Assembly: GCF_947501385.1 (NCBI RefSeq)
Contig: NZ_CANMVP010000013.1
Location: 61,110-125,109 of the forward strand
Length of the DNA stretch: 64,000 nucleotides
Source of the DNA: an uncultured Polaribacter sp.
GTDB taxonomy: Bacteria; Bacteroidota; Bacteroidia; Flavobacteriales; Flavobacteriaceae
Direction: 5' to 3'
A program made the position numbers and the translations under genes. Below are positions 53,048-62,829 of the stretch, piece by piece (positions within the stretch are counted from its first letter, which is position 1; each line of letters starts with the position of its first letter). The notes beneath the pieces are model-generated. The model made no database searches, had not been told where the DNA came from, and saw only the letters and a program-made list of their open reading frames with translations.

Positions 53048-54637
53048 TTAAGGACAACTCCCAAATCTTGCTGGTGCAGTTCCTCCATTTAAATTTCTAT
53101 TTGCGCTTGCAGGTAATATTATTTCTCTCATATCTTCACCTAAATCTCCAGGGTTTCTGCCTTTAAACAGTATTCCATATTTACCAATAGTTTTAGGTAA
53201 AGTTAATCCTCCTATTAATGCAATTCCAATACCAAAATCAGTACAATTATAATTGTTTAAGTCATAAGTTGAAGAATAGTTAGTTATGTAATTTACAGTT
53301 TCTCGAAATTGAGTTGCTCTTATATCAATAGTAATACTAACATCATAAGGCGAATTTGAGTTATCGTGTAATTCACTGCTTTGAGGTTTGAGTAGACTTG
53401 CTCCAGGAGAATCTGGATAAAAACCAATACTTCTGATGATTCCGTTTTGTTCAAGCCCAATAAAAGTGTGTCCTATATTAGCAGTTACTTTTCTTGAACC
53501 AGCAATAGATTGCTGGCTATAAATAGTCATTTTAGCGGGGGCTGACAAGTCAAAACATTTTAACTCTTTTACTATGTCATTTATTTTTGGCGTATCGAAA
53601 GATTCAATTACAAGTGTTGTAATATCATTAAAAGTTAAATTTGGGTCAGACGAATTACAAATTATATCAATAATATCTTTAGCAATATTAAAAGGATTAA
53701 AAAGTTGTGTTGTGTCTTCTATGACCCTATTCTCTATGTTTTTTCCTAAAAATCTTCTAACCTCGTGTGATAAAGAGGAATTTGCGTTCAAACAATCTTT
53801 CTGTTCATTTGTTAGTTGCTCAAAAAAGACATCAATTTGACTGTCTACTGGATTTGGTAAGACACCTACTGTTGAAGTATTATTTGAATTAGTGTTCGAA
53901 CCTCCACTTCCACCAGATTGTCCGTCAAAATCACTATCATATAGGTCATCTTCAGAATCTCCATCCCCAATACTACCATTATCTCCAGTTCCTGACCCTC
54001 CCGAACCACCGCTGCCTCCACCTTGACAGTAGATAACCTCTGCGTATTCACAAGAACAACCTTCGTTAAAAGTAATTTCAAAAAGACAACCAGAACTTTC
54101 ATCATAAGCATATTTTGAAACTAAGATGGCATCAAAATCTCCTAAATTTATTTGATTTGAATTTACTAGTTCTTTTGACATTGAATAAGTAATTACAGCG
54201 TTTTCTTTAGTTTTTAGTTTCTTATAACGATAAATAAAAAACATATAATCATTATCATTATATTTTTCTATTACAAAATTTTCAAAGGCAGAGTCAGAAT
54301 ATGTTGGTGTTTCAATTCTGAACGTATATGCCTCTGTGTCATCTGTTTTTATTTGAATAATTTCATCAGTTAGTATTGAAAAAGAATTATTATTAGATTC
54401 TATTTTAGAAAACACTTTCGTTTTTTTAAAATAGTTTAATCGTTTTTCAATTTTTGCTAAAGATTTTTTTAGCTTTTCATTCTGTTTAATGTCATTAAAA
54501 TTTACTCTTTTAGCTATTACTCTGTTATTAGTTGATATATTAATGTTCTCTTCTGTAATGTCATCATTTTGACAACTAAATATTGTAACTAATAATAACA
54601 ATAAGCATATAATTTGTTTTACAAATACTTTTCTCAT
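53048..54637 (-). CDS. Large lipoprotein with Gly/Ser linker and possible papain-like C-terminal domain
   Basis: A 529-residue protein with a lipobox FSC (signal MRKVFVKQIICLLLLLVTIF). Residues about 55-200 are a beta-rich region with a Cys cluster (SSGCLFEITFNEGCSCEYAE). Residues about 205-255 are a low-complexity Gly/Ser/Asp/Asn linker. The C-terminal part (about 375-515) shows SRKVTANIGHTFIGLEQNG with His390, and later NYNCTDFGIGIALIGG with Cys465. A His before a Cys in NCxDF context is the order of permuted NlpC/P60-like or DUF4105-type hydrolases. The enzyme class is an inference from two residues only. It could be a surface hydrolase or an antagonistic effector. It is followed by the membrane-bound regulator gene upstream. 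Confidence 0.6.
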   Translation of the reverse strand: MRKVFVKQIICLLLLLVTIFSCQNDDITEENINISTNNRVIAKRVNFNDIKQNEKLKKSLAKIEKRLNYFKKTKVFSKIESNNNSFSILTDEIIQIKTDDTEAYTFRIETPTYSDSAFENFVIEKYNDNDYMFFIYRYKKLKTKENAVITYSMSKELVNSNQINLGDFDAILVSKYAYDESSGCLFEITFNEGCSCEYAEVIYCQGGGSGGSGGSGTGDNGSIGDGDSEDDLYDSDFDGQSGGSGGSNTNSNNTSTVGVLPNPVDSQIDVFFEQLTNEQKDCLNANSSLSHEVRRFLGKNIENRVIEDTTQLFNPFNIAKDIIDIICNSSDPNLTFNDITTLVIESFDTPKINDIVKELKCFDLSAPAKMTIYSQQSIAGSRKVTANIGHTFIGLEQNGIIRSIGFYPDSPGASLLKPQSSELHDNSNSPYDVSITIDIRATQFRETVNYITNYSSTYDLNNYNCTDFGIGIALIGGLTLPKTIGKYGILFKGRNPGDLGEDMREIILPASANRNLNGGTAPARFGSCP

Positions 54638-54711
54638 TAGGATTTATTTTAGATTTATATGCACAATAATAAAAAGATTTAAATATTCAACAGTTCATAA
54701 TATTTAACTAT

Positions 54712-55854
54712 TTAAAGATTTTGTACTAATTTCTTATAAGCATTTGGGGTTTGACCTGTATTTTTTTTGAACGCACTATAAAAACTTGTTTTTGTATGAA
54801 AACCAGATTCTAAACCAATGGCAGTTATTGTGTATTTTGAATAATCTTCATCTAATAATAGTTTTTTGGCATTTTCAACTCGCAAATGATTAATATATTC
54901 ATTGAAATTTTTATGTGTGTTGGTATTTATTATTTGAGATAAATATCCTTCACTAAAGTTAGTATATCTTGAAATAATTTTAAGACTTAATTTTGGATTG
55001 AGAAATAGTTTATTTTTCAGAATAAGATTGTTAATTTCTATAAATTTATTTGTGTTAATTTTCCCTGTCGGTTTATCAATTTCTAATTGTTTAATTTGAG
55101 TTCTTATATTTTTACGGGTATAAGTATTTTTACCCCGTATTTCACCACGGTCTTCATAAATACTGTTTTGAAAAATAGATGTATATGCAATCCAGTATAT
55201 AAGCACCGAAATACCAATCCATAAAGGATAGTATTTAGAATATCCACTAGGGAAATAAGGGCCAAAAAGAGTAAGAGAAAGTGCCCACAGTATACAAAGA
55301 GAAAATCCAATTATTAAAATTCTTTTAAGCCAAGAAACTGTTTTTGGAATTTTGTCAAATGAGTCTTTTTTAATTTTCTTTTCATAGTCTAAAATGGTTT
55401 TAAAAATTAGTATTATTATCACTAATGAAAATGTAATAGAGCTATATTCTATGATAAGATTAAAAAACTTAAAAGTTATAGCGTCAATTTTAATAAAATC
55501 ATTTAGAATTAGATATAGCGTAGTTATAAAAAAAGGTAAAAACAATATATGTACATGTGATTTTTTTAATTTATTATCCAGATAATTTTTTACAAATAAC
55601 AAAAACATTGGAAGCATTAAAAATTCAAATGGAATAAATATTATCTTATGATTTTCATATTTAGGTGACAAGCCAACATCTAAAAGCCAGTATTGAAGAT
55701 TACTAAAACATAATGAGAGGATAGTAAGAGCTAAATAATTATTTGTTCTAGATTTTAGTTTAGCATTAAAAAATAATAGTAAGCTAAAAATTATTCCATG
55801 TACAATTCCAATAATAATTATAATATTATATACGTTAAAATTATGCGAATTCAT
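54712..55854 (-). CDS. Membrane-anchored AraC-family transcriptional regulator
   Basis: A 380-residue protein with about seven N-terminal membrane segments (about residues 8-235) and a C-terminal AraC DNA-binding domain (about 275-378). The second domain has the two helix-turn-helix units, with LSLKIISRYTNFSEGYLSQI and the AraC signature region YTITAIGLESGFHTKTSFYS, ending TGQTPNAYKK. This 7TM-AraC layout is frequent in Flavobacteriia and suggests that a signal sensed in the membrane directly controls nearby genes, perhaps the exported proteins downstream. A -7 element at 55883-55890 precedes it. Confidence 0.9.
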   Translation of the reverse strand: MNSHNFNVYNIIIIIGIVHGIIFSLLLFFNAKLKSRTNNYLALTILSLCFSNLQYWLLDVGLSPKYENHKIIFIPFEFLMLPMFLLFVKNYLDNKLKKSHVHILFLPFFITTLYLILNDFIKIDAITFKFFNLIIEYSSITFSLVIIILIFKTILDYEKKIKKDSFDKIPKTVSWLKRILIIGFSLCILWALSLTLFGPYFPSGYSKYYPLWIGISVLIYWIAYTSIFQNSIYEDRGEIRGKNTYTRKNIRTQIKQLEIDKPTGKINTNKFIEINNLILKNKLFLNPKLSLKIISRYTNFSEGYLSQIINTNTHKNFNEYINHLRVENAKKLLLDEDYSKYTITAIGLESGFHTKTSFYSAFKKNTGQTPNAYKKLVQNL

Positions 55855-56268
55855 TCGTTTTCAAGGGGGTTATCTAATTTTACAAAAATATAGCACTAAT
55901 AAGCTGTTTTTAGTTTGCTAATATAATTTGTATATAAAATAATCAAACTTAAGGATAATTATCTTAAGATATATTTATTGAGCTTTCTTTTAATTATTCA
56001 TTTAGATAAAAAAGGATTTTTTTATTCTTTGGATAAAGTAATTGTTTTTTGGGGTTATTGCATAAATTTATATTTTATTTGAATTTTGTTAAATCTTTTA
56101 AATTAGAGGTCAATTAAATTATAAAGATTTGGACATTAAAACCTCTTAATATTTAGAATAATTTTAATACGAACGAGTAAATATAATAATGAAATTTCAT
56201 CTCTATAAAATGTGAAATTATTATTAAAATCATTAGTTTTGTAAGAATACTTCAATATTTATACAGAT
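55855..56268. promoter_or_regulatory. Divergent intergenic region with promoters and inverted repeats
   Basis: This 414-bp AT-rich gap contains no gene. It carries the -7 element of the AraC-type gene (minus, TATTTTTG, 55883-55890) and that of the hydroxylase gene (plus, TAGTTTTG, 56234-56241). Between them AAATCTTT/AAAGATTT (56091-56098, 56123-56130) and AGAGGT/ACCTCT (56105-56110, 56141-56146) form interleaved inverted repeats that could be binding sites of the regulator. Confidence 0.45.
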
Positions 56269-58029
56269 ATGCATTTTGAATTGAACGATGTCACAAAAAA
56301 ACTACCAAAACACTTACATAAATTTGTTGTAAAACAGCCATATGCAGAATATACTGCACAAAACCAAGCAGTTTGGCGCTACGTTATGAGAATGAATGTA
56401 GATTATTTAAGTAAAGTTGCGCACGAATCGTATATAAAAGGGCTTGCCAAAACAGGAATTTCAATTGAAAGAATTCCTTATATGGATGGGATGAACAGAA
56501 TTTTAAAAGACATTGGTTGGGCTGCTGTCTCTGTAGACGGCTTTATTCCGCCAAATGCTTTTATGGAATTTCAAGCATACAATGTTTTGGTGATTGCATC
56601 AGACATGAGAACTATTAATCATATAGAATATACACCTGCGCCAGATATTATTCATGAAGCCGCTGGCCATGCACCCATCATTGCAAATCCAGAATATGCA
56701 GAATATTTAAGACGTTTTGGAGAAATTGGTAGCAAAGCAATTTCTTCTGCGAAAGATTTCGAAATGTATGAGGCCATTCGACTTTTATCTATCTTAAAAG
56801 AAAACCCGAACTCAACAGCAAAAGATATTAATGAAGCCCAAGAAAAAGTAGAATACTTACAAGACAATATGGGTGAATTGTCTGAAATGGCAAAAATAAG
56901 AAATCTACATTGGTGGACGGTTGAATATGGCTTGATAGGCACCTTAGAAAACCCTAAAATATACGGAGCAGGCTTGCTTTCTTCTATTGGAGAAAGTGCT
57001 TGGTGTATGCAAGATAAAATTAAAAAAGTACCGTATGCTATTGAAGCAGCAGACATTAATTTCGACATTACCAAACCACAACCACAGTTATTTGTTACTC
57101 CAGATTTTGCACATTTAAGTTTAGTCTTAGAGCAATTTGCAAATAAAATGGCCATACGAAAAGGCGGCTTAAAGGGAGTTAAAAAATTAGTGGCTTCTAA
57201 AAGCCTAGGAACAATAGAATTAAGCACGGGCATTCAAATTTCTGGAATCTTTAACAATGCAATTGCAGATGAAAATAATAAATTAATCTACTTTCAAACC
57301 GTTGGAGAAACGGCGCTTTCTAACAGAGATAAGGAATTGATTGGTCATGGAAGAGAAGTTCATAAAAATGGTTTTGGAAGCCCTATTGGTAAATTAAAAG
57401 GAATAAATATTGCCATAGAAAATATGAGTCCAAGAGATTTGGAAGCATATCAAATTTACGAAGGGAAAAGAACAACCCTACAATTTGAAGGCGGATTAAA
57501 GGTTGAAGGAAATGTAATTACAGGAACTCGAGATTTACGTGGTAAAATATTACTAATTTCTTTCGATAATTGTACCGTGACCTTTAATGAGATCATTCTT
57601 TTTAAACCAGAATGGGGCGTTTACGACATGGCAGTGGGTAAAGAAGTTGTTTCTGCATACGCAGGTGCTGCAGATATGAATTCTTTTTTAGATCGCAGTG
57701 AAGTTTCTAAAACCAAAACACATAAAATAAACTATTCAGACAAAGAAAGAGCATTGTATTCTTTATACGAAAAAGTAAAGCAAATGAGAGAAGCCAACGC
57801 AGCTTCTGAAGAAGAAGTTACATATATTTTCAATCGACTAAAAAAAGAGTTTTCTACAGATTGGTTATTGACTTTAGAACTTTATGAACTAGCTTTGCAG
57901 TCTAATTTTTCAATTAAAGAGAAAATTAAAACTTATTTGTTAGTTTTACAAAAAAATGAGGCGTACAAAAAGTTAATACAAAACGGATTAAATTTATTAA
58001 AAGTCAATAATTCAGCAATTAAAATTTAA
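56269..58029 (+). CDS. Aromatic amino acid hydroxylase (phenylalanine 4-monooxygenase-like), long form
   Basis: A 586-residue protein. The N-terminal ~300 residues are a biopterin-dependent aromatic amino acid hydroxylase domain: the iron-binding motif PDIIHEAAGHAP (His129 and His134), the Glu ligand in HWWTVEYGLIG, and AFMEFQAYNVL. It should convert phenylalanine to tyrosine with tetrahydropterin and oxygen. The remaining half is an extra part: a beta-rich section with GTIELSTGIQISGIF and LQFEGGLKVEGNVI, then a helical C terminus. This long form is usual in Bacteroidota and about twice the size of proteobacterial PhhA. The rhodanese gene follows after 4 bp. Confidence 0.92.
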   Translation: MHFELNDVTKKLPKHLHKFVVKQPYAEYTAQNQAVWRYVMRMNVDYLSKVAHESYIKGLAKTGISIERIPYMDGMNRILKDIGWAAVSVDGFIPPNAFMEFQAYNVLVIASDMRTINHIEYTPAPDIIHEAAGHAPIIANPEYAEYLRRFGEIGSKAISSAKDFEMYEAIRLLSILKENPNSTAKDINEAQEKVEYLQDNMGELSEMAKIRNLHWWTVEYGLIGTLENPKIYGAGLLSSIGESAWCMQDKIKKVPYAIEAADINFDITKPQPQLFVTPDFAHLSLVLEQFANKMAIRKGGLKGVKKLVASKSLGTIELSTGIQISGIFNNAIADENNKLIYFQTVGETALSNRDKELIGHGREVHKNGFGSPIGKLKGINIAIENMSPRDLEAYQIYEGKRTTLQFEGGLKVEGNVITGTRDLRGKILLISFDNCTVTFNEIILFKPEWGVYDMAVGKEVVSAYAGAADMNSFLDRSEVSKTKTHKINYSDKERALYSLYEKVKQMREANAASEEEVTYIFNRLKKEFSTDWLLTLELYELALQSNFSIKEKIKTYLLVLQKNEAYKKLIQNGLNLLKVNNSAIKI

Positions 58030-58033
58030 AATT

Positions 58034-58345
58034 ATGGGATTATTTGACATGTTTAAAAGAAAAAATATGAGTGCAGAAATAAAAGAATATTTAGAAAACG
58101 ATGCTGTAATTTTAGATGTTAGAACCCAATCGGAATGGGATGAAGGACATATTGAGAATTCGAAACATATTGTTTTAAATCTAATTCCTTTAGAAATCGA
58201 ACAAATTAAAGCTTGGAACAAACCTGTAATTGCCGTATGCAGAAGTGGCGGTAGAAGTGGTCAGGCAGCTCAGTTTTTAACACAAAACGGTGTGAATGTA
58301 ATCAATGGTGGTCCTTGGCAAAATGTGGCAAAACATTTAGATTAA
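58034..58345 (+). CDS. Single-domain rhodanese-like protein
   Basis: A 103-residue rhodanese domain with ILDVRTQSEWDEGHI (substrate-side CH2A motif), and the active-site loop VCRSGGRSG with nucleophile Cys69. It can carry sulfur as a persulfide for thiosulfate or other acceptors. It follows the hydroxylase gene by 4 bp and its end overlaps the convergent membrane-protein gene by 4 bp. Confidence 0.93.
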   Translation: MGLFDMFKRKNMSAEIKEYLENDAVILDVRTQSEWDEGHIENSKHIVLNLIPLEIEQIKAWNKPVIAVCRSGGRSGQAAQFLTQNGVNVINGGPWQNVAKHLD

Positions 58346-58734
58346 TTATAATTGCCAAAACCCTTTCTTCTTCTTTTACGAAGTTTTATAAACACTTTGT
58401 AAGAATGTACAGCTTTTTTAATAATCGCAAATAAACCTCCTAACATGGCGCCTACAAAGGCACCCATTGTGAGCACATCAAAATCGTGACCCGTAATTAG
58501 ATATTTTATATAGAAAATAACCATTCCTATACATATAGATACAAAAAATACTTGAAGTTTAGAATTTGATAATTTTGAGTAAGCACCACATAAAGCTCCC
58601 GTTATTATTGAAGTAGCCGTTATTTTTGTTAAAAATAACTCTACTAAATTACTTGTTTTTGGGAGTATAATTGCTGTCACAAATAGCCCTACAAAAATAC
58701 CTGCAATGATACCTATAAGAATTTTTTTAATCAT
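58342..58734 (-). CDS. Small membrane protein of unknown function
   Basis: A 130-residue protein with four hydrophobic segments, several small-residue (GxxxG-like) patches (GIIAGIFVGLF, GAFVGAMLGGLF) and a basic C-terminal tail KLRKRRRKGFGNYN. I do not recognise a family. The gene is convergent with the rhodanese gene and overlaps its stop codon. Confidence 0.75.
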   Translation of the reverse strand: MIKKILIGIIAGIFVGLFVTAIILPKTSNLVELFLTKITATSIITGALCGAYSKLSNSKLQVFFVSICIGMVIFYIKYLITGHDFDVLTMGAFVGAMLGGLFAIIKKAVHSYKVFIKLRKRRRKGFGNYN

Positions 58735-58961
58735 TTTTTAACTGAGAATTATCAATTTTAAAGGTACAAAATATATTCTTTGTGAAGTAAGAATTCTTTT
58801 CTCTGATTTTATAATTGTATTCATTTTATCATTTCAAAACGTATCATAATTACCTTTTTTTAACTCTACAAGAAGCAATAATGAATTTCTTTACAAAATT
58901 CTATGATACCTAAATTTCTTAAAAAATAAAGAAAGCAAAAAATCGTCAAATGATAGCTACT

Positions 58962-59915
58962 TTAAAATTTCATAAAAGGAAATGCATGTATAATTTTATC
59001 TTTTTTAGCGGCTAACTTTTTTAAAAACTGTTCATGTTGATTAGAATTTATATGAAAAGGTTTGTGAGCAATACCTTTTTGAATCGTCTGTACTTCTTGC
59101 ATTGTGCTTTGTGATTTTTCGGAAAACCAAGTGGCTACAAATTTATCCCAAATATAATTGATCGCTGTTTGGCTTGGATGTATCATGTCTTCTGCATAAA
59201 AACGATAATCGCGCAATTCATCCATCATAAGTTCATAAGAAGGGAAGTAGTGAATGTGGCTTTGAACGGAGTCGAGAAGTGCATGAATTCCAGCAATTAA
59301 ATGCGATTTGCTTCTTTGGTTTTCTACAAACCCGTCTTTTAGATGACGCACAGGAGAAACGGTAAAAATTATTTTTAAAGTGGGATTTTTATTGATAAGT
59401 ATTTTTATAATCGCATCTAAACTTTCTGATATTTCATCAATAGTTAAGAGTTTTTTTACAAATTTTTTCTGTGGAATTTTATGACAATTTGCAACAATAG
59501 TATCCGTTTTTATAAATCTATAAACCCAAGAAGTTCCCAAAGTAATTATGATGTGAGTTGCTTCTTCTACTTGTTTTTTTGCTGAAGAAATTGTAGCATT
59601 TAAATTGGTAAGAAGTTGGTCTTCATTGCTAGAACTTAAACTAGAATGTGCCTCAAAACAATGCCAACGTTCATTTTGAAAAAACAAATCTTCTTCAGAA
59701 TATATTTTTTTGTTGATTGCATTTGTAATGAATGTTTCAATGGCTTTCGGGTGAAAAAGAATTCCAAACGGATTTTGAGTAGATTGAAATTGGTAATAAC
59801 TAAGTTTGTTTCCAATATTTTCAGAAAAACAAGAACCGAGTAAAAATATCTTAGATTGATAGTTTATGAGATGCTCAGATTGTTTTTTAAATGGGATTTG
59901 AGTTTGGAGATTCAT
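58962..59915 (-). CDS. GSCFA-domain protein
   Basis: A 317-residue protein with the motif FLLGSCFSENIGNKL that names the family (GSCF), here followed by the Asn-Pro-Phe-Gly block NPFGILFHP. The fold is SGNH-hydrolase-like: the Ser of GSCFS, an Asn region THIIITLGTSWVY and the C-terminal DMIHPSQTAINYIW with Asp and His fit the catalytic triad. The substrate is not established; an esterase or acyltransferase on glycans or proteins is likely. It lies downstream of alaS behind a terminator. Confidence 0.9.
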   Translation of the reverse strand: MNLQTQIPFKKQSEHLINYQSKIFLLGSCFSENIGNKLSYYQFQSTQNPFGILFHPKAIETFITNAINKKIYSEEDLFFQNERWHCFEAHSSLSSSNEDQLLTNLNATISSAKKQVEEATHIIITLGTSWVYRFIKTDTIVANCHKIPQKKFVKKLLTIDEISESLDAIIKILINKNPTLKIIFTVSPVRHLKDGFVENQRSKSHLIAGIHALLDSVQSHIHYFPSYELMMDELRDYRFYAEDMIHPSQTAINYIWDKFVATWFSEKSQSTMQEVQTIQKGIAHKPFHINSNQHEQFLKKLAAKKDKIIHAFPFMKF

Positions 59916-59926
59916 TTGTTAAATAT

Positions 59927-59962
59927 AAAAAAAAAAGGTTCAAAGTAAATACTTTAAACCTT
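59927..59962 (-). terminator. Rho-independent terminator of alaS
   Basis: On the minus strand AAGGTTTAAAGTA pairs with TACTTTGAACCTT (one mismatch), followed by a T run of eight. It lies 25 bp after the alaS stop codon. Confidence 0.85.
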
Positions 59963-59986
59963 AAATGTATGATAAATCAATATGCT

Positions 59987-62656
59987 TTAAACCAAATATT
60001 CCTCTGCTCTTTCCAAAGCTTTCGGAATTCCGCCAGGATTTTTACCACCAGCCGTTGCAAAGAAATTTTGGCCGCCACCACCACCGTGAATCAATTTGCC
60101 TAACTCTCTAACTACTTTTCCCGCATCATAACCACGTTCATTAGCCAATTCTTTAGAAATATAACAGGTTAACATTGCTTTGTCTTTTGCAGGAGCAGTA
60201 GCAAATACTAAAAATAAATTTTTAGCATCTTTTCCTAAGGCAAATGCTAAATTTTTAATTCCGTTTGGATCTAAATCTACTTTGGTTGCTAAAAATTGTA
60301 CGCCATTTATTTCTCGGAGTTGGTTTTTAAGTTCGCCAGATAAATTTTGCGCTTTGTCTTTTAAAAGTTGCTCTACTTGCTTTTGCAAAGTAGCATTTTC
60401 GTCTTGTAACTTCAACACCGCTTTTATAGGTTCTTTTGCATTGTTTAATAAACCTTTAATTTCGAATAAAGTCTTATTATTTTCAGTATAAAAATCTTTT
60501 ACGGCATCATTTGTAATTGCTTCAATTCTTCTAATTCCAGCAGCAACTGCACCTTCAGATTTTATTTTAAAATGCCAAATATCACCTGTGTTTTTTACAT
60601 GTGTTCCTCCACATAATTCTACAGATTCTCCGAATTTTATGGCTCTAACGGTATCCCCGTATTTTTCGCCAAACAAGGCCAATGCGCCATCATTGAGTGC
60701 TTCTTGCATGGGGATGTTTCTTTTTTCTACTAAAGGAAGTTTGCCAGCAATTCTCGCATTTACAAAATTTTCTACGTCTTGTAATTCATCTGAAGTTAAT
60801 TTTGAAAAGTGAGAAAAATCGAAACGTAAATATTTAGAATGTACCGCAGAACCTTTTTGTTCTACATGTGTTCCTAAAATTGCTCTTAAAGCTTGATGCA
60901 ATAAATGTGTTGCTGTATGATTACACTCTGTTCTAAAACGTTGCTTTTCGTCTACAACGGCCTTAAAAGATTCGTTTAAATGCTTCGGAAGATTCTTTGC
61001 AAAATGAATAATTACATTGTTTTCTTTTTTAGTATCTAAAATATACACAACATCTCCATGAACATCTTCTAAATAGCCTTTGTCACCCACTTGACCACCT
61101 CCTTCAGGATAAAAAGGTGTCAAATTGAATACCAATTGATACATTTCTCCATCTTTTTTAGACGTAACTTTTCTGTATCTAGTAATTTTTACATTTGCTG
61201 CTAAGGCATCATAGCCTATAAATTCTTCTACGGCATCTTCAGCTAAAATTGTCCAATCTTCTGTGGAAGTTTCACTTGCTGCTCTAGATCTCTTTTTTTG
61301 TTTCTGCATCTCGGAATTAAATCCTACAACATCTACAGTAAAACCTTGTTCTTTTGCAATGAGTTGAGTTAAATCTATAGGAAATCCATAAGTATCATAT
61401 AATTCAAAAGCGTTTTTTCCAGATATTATTTTCTCGATTTTTGTTTCTGATGCACCATTAGCAGCATTTATCCAATCAATTTGAGCTTCTAAATTTAATA
61501 TTCCTGTTGAAATTGTTCTTAAAAAAGAAGTTTCTTCTTCTTTAATTACATTTTCAATCAATTGTTTTTGTGTTTTTAATTCTGGGAAAGCATCGCCCAT
61601 TTTTTCGCTTAAAATGGCAACCAATCTATAAATGAAAGGTTCTTTTTTATCTAAAAAGGTAAACCCGTAACGAACGGCCCTTCTTAAAATTCTACGAATT
61701 ACATAGCCAGCACCTGTATTGCTTGGCAACTGCCCATCTGCAATAGAAAAAGCAACCGCTCTCACATGGTCTGAAATGACACGTGTAGCAATATCTTGTT
61801 TTAAATCTTGACCGTATTTTGTGTTGGTTATGGTATCAATTTCACTAATAATGGGTTTAAAAACATCTGTATCGTAATTAGATTGTACGTTTTGTAAAAC
61901 CATACACAAACGCTCAAAACCCATTCCTGTATCAATGTGTTTGTTTGGTAAATCTACTAAAGTTCCGTTTGCTTTTCTATTGAATTGCATAAAAACCAAA
62001 TTCCAGATTTCTACAACATGCGGATGATCTTCATTGATTAAAGTTCGTCCGTCTACTTTCGCTTTTTCTTCCGCAGAACGAATGTCTACATGAATTTCAG
62101 AACAGGGTCCACACGGTCCTTGTTCGCCCATTTCCCAAAAATTATCTTTTTTATTTCCTTTTAAAATACGGTCTTCGGCAATAAACTGTTTCCATATATC
62201 ATAAGCTTCCGTATCCATAGACAGTTTGTCTGCATCATCAGAACCTTCAAAAACAGTAACATATAAAATGTCTTTGTCTATTTTGTAGACTTCGGTTAAT
62301 AGTTCCCAAGCCCAAGCAATTGCTTCTTTCTTAAAATACCCGCCTGCCGGATGAGCAGGATCTCCAAAAGACCAGTTTCCTAACATCTCAAATAAAGTAT
62401 GATGATAGGTGTCATAACCAACTTCTTCTAAATCGTTATGTTTCCCAGAAACTCGCAAACATTTTTGTGAATCTGTAATTCTGTTATGCTTTGGTTTTCC
62501 GTTACCTAGGAAATATTCTTTAAAAGGCGCCATTCCAGAATTCACAAATAGTAAAGTTGGGTCATCTTTGGTTACCATTGGCGCAGAAGGCACAATTAAA
62601 TGCGATTTTTCTTTAAAAAAGTTTAAAAATGTTGCGCGAATGTCTTGAGATTTCAT
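59987..62656 (-). CDS. alaS: Alanyl-tRNA synthetase
   Basis: AlaS charges tRNA-Ala and edits mischarged serine and glycine. The 889-residue protein is full length. Parts in order: N-terminal class II catalytic domain ([32 protein letters not shown]), the tRNA-binding helical domain, the editing domain with [11 protein letters not shown] (metal His) and CGGTHV (metal Cys/His), and the C-terminal C-Ala domain with [14 protein letters not shown] and the oligomerisation coiled coil. The start is the ATG at 62656. It is divergent from the M23 gene. Confidence 0.98.
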   Translation of the reverse strand: MKSQDIRATFLNFFKEKSHLIVPSAPMVTKDDPTLLFVNSGMAPFKEYFLGNGKPKHNRITDSQKCLRVSGKHNDLEEVGYDTYHHTLFEMLGNWSFGDPAHPAGGYFKKEAIAWAWELLTEVYKIDKDILYVTVFEGSDDADKLSMDTEAYDIWKQFIAEDRILKGNKKDNFWEMGEQGPCGPCSEIHVDIRSAEEKAKVDGRTLINEDHPHVVEIWNLVFMQFNRKANGTLVDLPNKHIDTGMGFERLCMVLQNVQSNYDTDVFKPIISEIDTITNTKYGQDLKQDIATRVISDHVRAVAFSIADGQLPSNTGAGYVIRRILRRAVRYGFTFLDKKEPFIYRLVAILSEKMGDAFPELKTQKQLIENVIKEEETSFLRTISTGILNLEAQIDWINAANGASETKIEKIISGKNAFELYDTYGFPIDLTQLIAKEQGFTVDVVGFNSEMQKQKKRSRAASETSTEDWTILAEDAVEEFIGYDALAANVKITRYRKVTSKKDGEMYQLVFNLTPFYPEGGGQVGDKGYLEDVHGDVVYILDTKKENNVIIHFAKNLPKHLNESFKAVVDEKQRFRTECNHTATHLLHQALRAILGTHVEQKGSAVHSKYLRFDFSHFSKLTSDELQDVENFVNARIAGKLPLVEKRNIPMQEALNDGALALFGEKYGDTVRAIKFGESVELCGGTHVKNTGDIWHFKIKSEGAVAAGIRRIEAITNDAVKDFYTENNKTLFEIKGLLNNAKEPIKAVLKLQDENATLQKQVEQLLKDKAQNLSGELKNQLREINGVQFLATKVDLDPNGIKNLAFALGKDAKNLFLVFATAPAKDKAMLTCYISKELANERGYDAGKVVRELGKLIHGGGGGQNFFATAGGKNPGGIPKALERAEEYLV

Positions 62657-62673
62657 AAAAAAAATGAAGTTTC

Positions 62674-62690
62674 TCCCGAAATTTTCGGGA
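62674..62690. repeat. Palindrome TCCCGAA-ATT-TTCGGGA
   Basis: The arms are identical to those at 1086-1101, with a 3-nt spacer. It lies between the divergent alaS and M23 genes, 17 bp before the alaS start. Confidence 0.75.
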
Positions 62691-62829
62691 TTGAATTTTG
62701 TTAATATATCTTTAAAAAACTGCGTTTAAAAAAGCAGTTGTAAAACATTTTGTAAATTCGTGAGTTATTAAAAATGAGATTTGATACAAAAATCGATTTT
62801 AAGAAAACAAAAATAGTACATTTACAATT

